Of a stretch of DNA of 7,859 nt, positions 5,358 to 7,859 are shown in pieces. The stretch's first letter is position 1. Each line of letters starts with the position of its first letter. Location: positions 1 to 7,859 of the forward strand of contig JBOGDF010000262.1 in assembly GCA_050701635.1 (NCBI GenBank), written 5' to 3'. A program made the position numbers and the translations under genes. The stretch is from WHSM01 sp050701635 (GTDB taxonomy: Bacteria; Actinomycetota; Actinomycetes; Mycobacteriales; Micromonosporaceae). The notes beneath the pieces are model-generated. The model was not told the origin of the DNA. It worked only from the letters and a program-made list of their open reading frames with translations, and did not search any database.

Positions 5358-6796
5358 CCACCCCGGAGCAGGTGGTACGCCAGATCGAGCAGGGCCCGTC
5401 CGGCCCGGGCATCGGCGCCTTCTTCGACCTGGACGGCACCCTGGTCTCCGGCTACACCGCCGGCGCGTTCTACAGCGACCGGGTACGCCGTGGCGAGATC
5501 GGCGTCGGCGAGTTCACCCGCACCCTGGTGGCGGTGCTGGACGGCAACGTGCTCGGCGGCGACCCCACCCGGCTCGGCGACGTGAGCGTGGCCGGGTTGC
5601 GGGGGCGTGCCGAGGACGCGCTGGTGGAGATGGGGGAGCGGCTGTTCGTACAGTCGATCGCCGGGACCATCCGGCCGCAGGCACGCGACCTGGTGCGGGC
5701 GCACGTACGGATGGGGCACACCGTCGCGGTCGCCTCCTCGGCGACCCGCTACCAGGTCGCCCCGGTGGCGCGGGATCTCGGCATCCGCCACATCCTGTGC
5801 ACCGAGCTGGAGACCGAGGAGGGCATCCTCACCGGGAAGCTGCGTACGCCGATGCTGTGGGGCGAGCCGAAAGCGCGCGCCGTACGGGCCTTCGCCCGCG
5901 AGCACGGCATCGACCTCACGAGCTCCCACGGGTACGCCAACGGCGCCGAGGACGTACCGTTCCTGTCCTCCGTCGGGCGCCCGCACGCGCTGAACCCGCA
6001 CCCCGGGCTGGCCACCGCGGCGGGTCAGCAGGGCTGGCCGGTGCTGACCCTGCGGGAACCGCCGCGGGCAGGCGTACGGGCCCTGCTCGGCACCGTGGGC
6101 GCGGTCGCCGGGATGAACGCCGGGCTCGGGCTGGGCGCGGTGCTCGGGCTGCTGCGCCAGGACCGCCGGCTCGGGGTCAACACCGGCATCGCGCTCGCCT
6201 GCGACAGCGCGCTCGCGCTGGCCGGGGTGAAGCTGAAGGTCACGGGCGAGCAAAACCTGTGGCGCTCCCGCCCGGCGATCTTCGTCGGCAACCACCAGAG
6301 CGCGCTGGACCCGATCGTGGTCGGCTCGCTGCTGCGCAAGGACATCGCGGCGGTCGGCAAGGCGGAGGCCCGGTACGACCCGCGTACGGCGATCGGCGGG
6401 CTGGTGATGGACGTGGCCTTCATCGATCGCTCCAACCCCGAGCAGGCCCACGCGGAGCTGGACAAGCTGGTAGAACGTATCCGGTCCGGTACGTCGATCA
6501 TGATCTTCCCGGAGGGCACCCGTACCGCCACCCCGGTGCTGGGACGGTTCAAGAAGGGCGCCTTCCACCTGGCGATGCAGGCCGGCGTACCGATGGTGCC
6601 GATCGTGCTGCGCAACACCGGTGAGCTGATGTGGCGCCGCTCCGCGCTGGTCAACCCCGGGACGGTGGAGGTCTGCGTCCTGGACCCGATCCCGACCGAC
6701 GACTGGACGCCGGCCGACCTGGACCGGATCACCGCACAGGTACGCCAGCAGTTCGCCGACACGCTCGAGAAGTGGCCCGGAGAGGAGCCGGTATGA
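5354..6796 (+). CDS. plsC: HAD phosphatase-like / PlsC acyltransferase fusion
   Basis: The 480-aa product joins two domains. The N-terminal part (about 18-235) is a HAD-IB, SerB-like hydrolase: FFDLDGTL with Asp25 and Asp27, VASSA with Ser128/129, Lys173 in GEPKA, and a motif IV written YANGAEDVPFL (194-204). A hydrophobic stretch (about 241-268) likely contacts the membrane. The C-terminal part (about 290-480) is a 1-acylglycerol-3-phosphate acyltransferase with NHQSALD (His314, Asp319), FIDR (356-359), FPEGTR (385-390) and VPIVLRNTG (414-422). It makes phosphatidic acid from the PlsB product. The same architecture occurs in M. tuberculosis Rv2483c, beside plsB2 (Rv2482c). The substrate of the HAD half is unknown; its motif IV has Asn196 where Asp is usual, keeping Asp200. 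The GTG start at 5354 overlaps the plsB stop by 4 bp. Confidence 0.9.
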   Translation: MTTPEQVVRQIEQGPSGPGIGAFFDLDGTLVSGYTAGAFYSDRVRRGEIGVGEFTRTLVAVLDGNVLGGDPTRLGDVSVAGLRGRAEDALVEMGERLFVQSIAGTIRPQARDLVRAHVRMGHTVAVASSATRYQVAPVARDLGIRHILCTELETEEGILTGKLRTPMLWGEPKARAVRAFAREHGIDLTSSHGYANGAEDVPFLSSVGRPHALNPHPGLATAAGQQGWPVLTLREPPRAGVRALLGTVGAVAGMNAGLGLGAVLGLLRQDRRLGVNTGIALACDSALALAGVKLKVTGEQNLWRSRPAIFVGNHQSALDPIVVGSLLRKDIAAVGKAEARYDPRTAIGGLVMDVAFIDRSNPEQAHAELDKLVERIRSGTSIMIFPEGTRTATPVLGRFKKGAFHLAMQAGVPMVPIVLRNTGELMWRRSALVNPGTVEVCVLDPIPTDDWTPADLDRITAQVRQQFADTLEKWPGEEPV

Positions 6797-7809
6797 AAGG
6801 CCGCAGGCCCAGTGTCGCGGTGATCGGTGGTGGCTCGTGGGGCACCACGGTCGCCTCGATCGCCGCCCGGAACACCGAGACCGTGCTGTGGGCGCGGGAT
6901 CCGGCCACCGTCGCCGACATCAACGGCAAGCACGAGAACACCCGGTATCTCGCCGGGCTGCCGCTGACCCCGACGCTGCGGGCGACGGCGGATCTGGCCG
7001 AGGCGGCGGCCTCCGCTGACGTACTGGTGATGGGGGTGCCGTCGCAGTCGTTCCGCGGCGTCGCCGAACAGGTCGCCGAACACGTACGCCCCTGGGTGCC
7101 GGTGGTGACGCTGGTCAAGGGGCTCGAGCAGGGCACCCGCAAGCGGATGACCGAGGTGATCGCCGAGGTGCTGCCCGGGCACCCGGCGGGCGTACTGGCC
7201 GGGCCGAACATCGCCCGCGAGGTGGTCCAGGGGTACGCCGCCGCGGCCACCATCGCGATGCCCGAGCACCGGGCCGCGGAGCTGCTGCAGGACCTGTTCC
7301 GTACCACCCGGTTCCGGGTCTACACCGCCACCGACGTGACCGGTGTGGAGATCGCCGGCTCGCTGAAGAACATCTTCGCGATCGCCGTCGGTTTCGGGGA
7401 CGGGCTGGGCGCCGGCGACAACACCCGCGCCATGGTGATCACCCGGGCGCTGCGCGAGATGACCCGGCTCGGCGTGGCGATGGGTGGCGAGCCGGACACC
7501 TTCATCGGGCTGGCTGGGTTGGGCGACCTGGTGGCGACCTGCACCAGCCCGCACAGCCGCAACCGCCGGGTCGGCGTGGAGCTGGCGCGTGGCAAGACGC
7601 TGGACCAGATCGCCGCCGAGATGAACCAGGTCGCCGAGGGGGTCAAGACCGCCGGCACGGTGATGAAGCTGGCCGCCGAGAAGGGCGTGGACATGCCGAT
7701 CGCGCGGGAGGTCGACGCGGTGATCAACCACGGCCAGCCGCCGCCGGACGCGTACCGGGGGCTGCTGCGGCAGGCGCCGGGCCACGAGGTGCACGGAGAC
7801 GCCTGGTGA
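6793..7809 (+). CDS. gpsA: NAD(P)H-dependent glycerol-3-phosphate dehydrogenase
   Basis: The 338-aa product reduces dihydroxyacetone phosphate to sn-glycerol-3-phosphate, supplying the substrate of PlsB. The N-terminal Rossmann motif is IGGGSWGTT (11-19). Other family marks are VKG with Lys109, LAGPNIAREV (135-144), the catalytic-region GSLKNIFAIAVGFGDGLG (189-206, Lys192), GDN (208-210) followed by ITRALREMTRLG (216-227), and SRNRRVG (255-261). Length is typical for GpsA (about 330-340). GPNIA replaces the more common GPSFA, a tolerated variation. The ATG at 6793 overlaps the plsC stop (ATGA) and has a GGAGAGGAG ribosome binding site just upstream, so the start is firm. An in-frame start at 6631 would lie within plsC and is rejected. 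In many actinobacteria gpsA precedes ddlA. Confidence 0.95.
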   Translation: MKGRRPSVAVIGGGSWGTTVASIAARNTETVLWARDPATVADINGKHENTRYLAGLPLTPTLRATADLAEAAASADVLVMGVPSQSFRGVAEQVAEHVRPWVPVVTLVKGLEQGTRKRMTEVIAEVLPGHPAGVLAGPNIAREVVQGYAAAATIAMPEHRAAELLQDLFRTTRFRVYTATDVTGVEIAGSLKNIFAIAVGFGDGLGAGDNTRAMVITRALREMTRLGVAMGGEPDTFIGLAGLGDLVATCTSPHSRNRRVGVELARGKTLDQIAAEMNQVAEGVKTAGTVMKLAAEKGVDMPIAREVDAVINHGQPPPDAYRGLLRQAPGHEVHGDAW

Positions 7810-7859
7810 CCAGCAAGCCCCGCGCTGCCCCGCGCCCCAGCGGGCGGCCTGCCGGGCGG
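7806..7859 (+). CDS. start of the next operon gene (18 codons, unidentified)
   Basis: A GTG at 7806 overlaps the gpsA TGA (GTGA), repeating the two junctions upstream, and the frame stays open to the window end. The 18 residues (MTSKPRAAPRPSGRPAGR if GTG is read as Met) are rich in Pro and Arg and carry no family signal. By context, D-alanine-D-alanine ligase (ddlA) is a fair guess since it follows gpsA in mycobacteria and streptomycetes, but the sequence here neither supports nor excludes it. Confidence 0.45.
   Translation, partial: MTSKPRAAPRPSGRPAGR

Noticed and set aside
6025..7794. Minus-strand open frame antisense to plsC and gpsA
   Set aside because: It has the same GC-driven artefact pattern; both sense genes are certain from conserved motifs.

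Overview
The window comes from a high-GC Gram-positive bacterium (Actinobacteria). Coding regions use G or C at nearly every third position, GTG starts are common, and the phospholipid genes resemble the mycobacterial plsB2/plsC pair. A marked excess of the tetramer GTAC, often formed by GTA-CGN and CGT-ACN codon pairs, suggests the Micromonosporaceae, but that is an inference. The window holds six complete or nearly complete genes, one gene cut at its 5' end, and the first codons of a further gene.

Left part (1-987) looks accessory. Positions 1-125 carry three spaced copies of a GGTCCCA...GGCA motif and end in CGACA, which fits the terminal multiple-repeat end of an IS21-family insertion sequence. 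Directly after it lies a SUMF1/formylglycine-generating-enzyme-fold gene whose reading frame runs open right up to the IS tip. The IS probably landed in this gene and removed its 5' end. A hairpin (736-760) and about 230 bp without a recognisable gene follow.

Middle part (988-3286) holds a secreted LpqC/PHB-depolymerase-type esterase on the minus strand and, divergently, a pirin on the plus strand. Their 142-bp intergenic region contains two similar inverted repeats (GCAAGA-N4-TCTTGC and a degenerate copy) and a leaderless-type promoter for pirin. Pirin converges, with only 15 bp between stop codons, on a small basic protein with a Rho_N/SAP-like C-terminus, of the kind often labelled 'plasmid stabilization protein'.

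Right part (3287-7859) is a phospholipid operon on the plus strand: plsB (glycerol-3-phosphate acyltransferase), a fusion of a HAD phosphatase-like domain with PlsC (1-acylglycerol-3-phosphate acyltransferase), gpsA (glycerol-3-phosphate dehydrogenase), and the start of another gene. Every junction is a 4-bp start/stop overlap (GTGA, ATGA, GTGA), which implies translational coupling. Together the three enzymes cover dihydroxyacetone phosphate to glycerol-3-phosphate to lysophosphatidic acid to phosphatidic acid. A perfect 8-bp-arm inverted repeat sits 4 bp before the plsB ribosome binding site and may control the operon. I found no RNA genes, CRISPR array or clear defence system. The least ordinary items are the IS-cut gene, the paired operator-like repeats, the palindrome before plsB and the HAD-PlsC fusion with a changed HAD motif.
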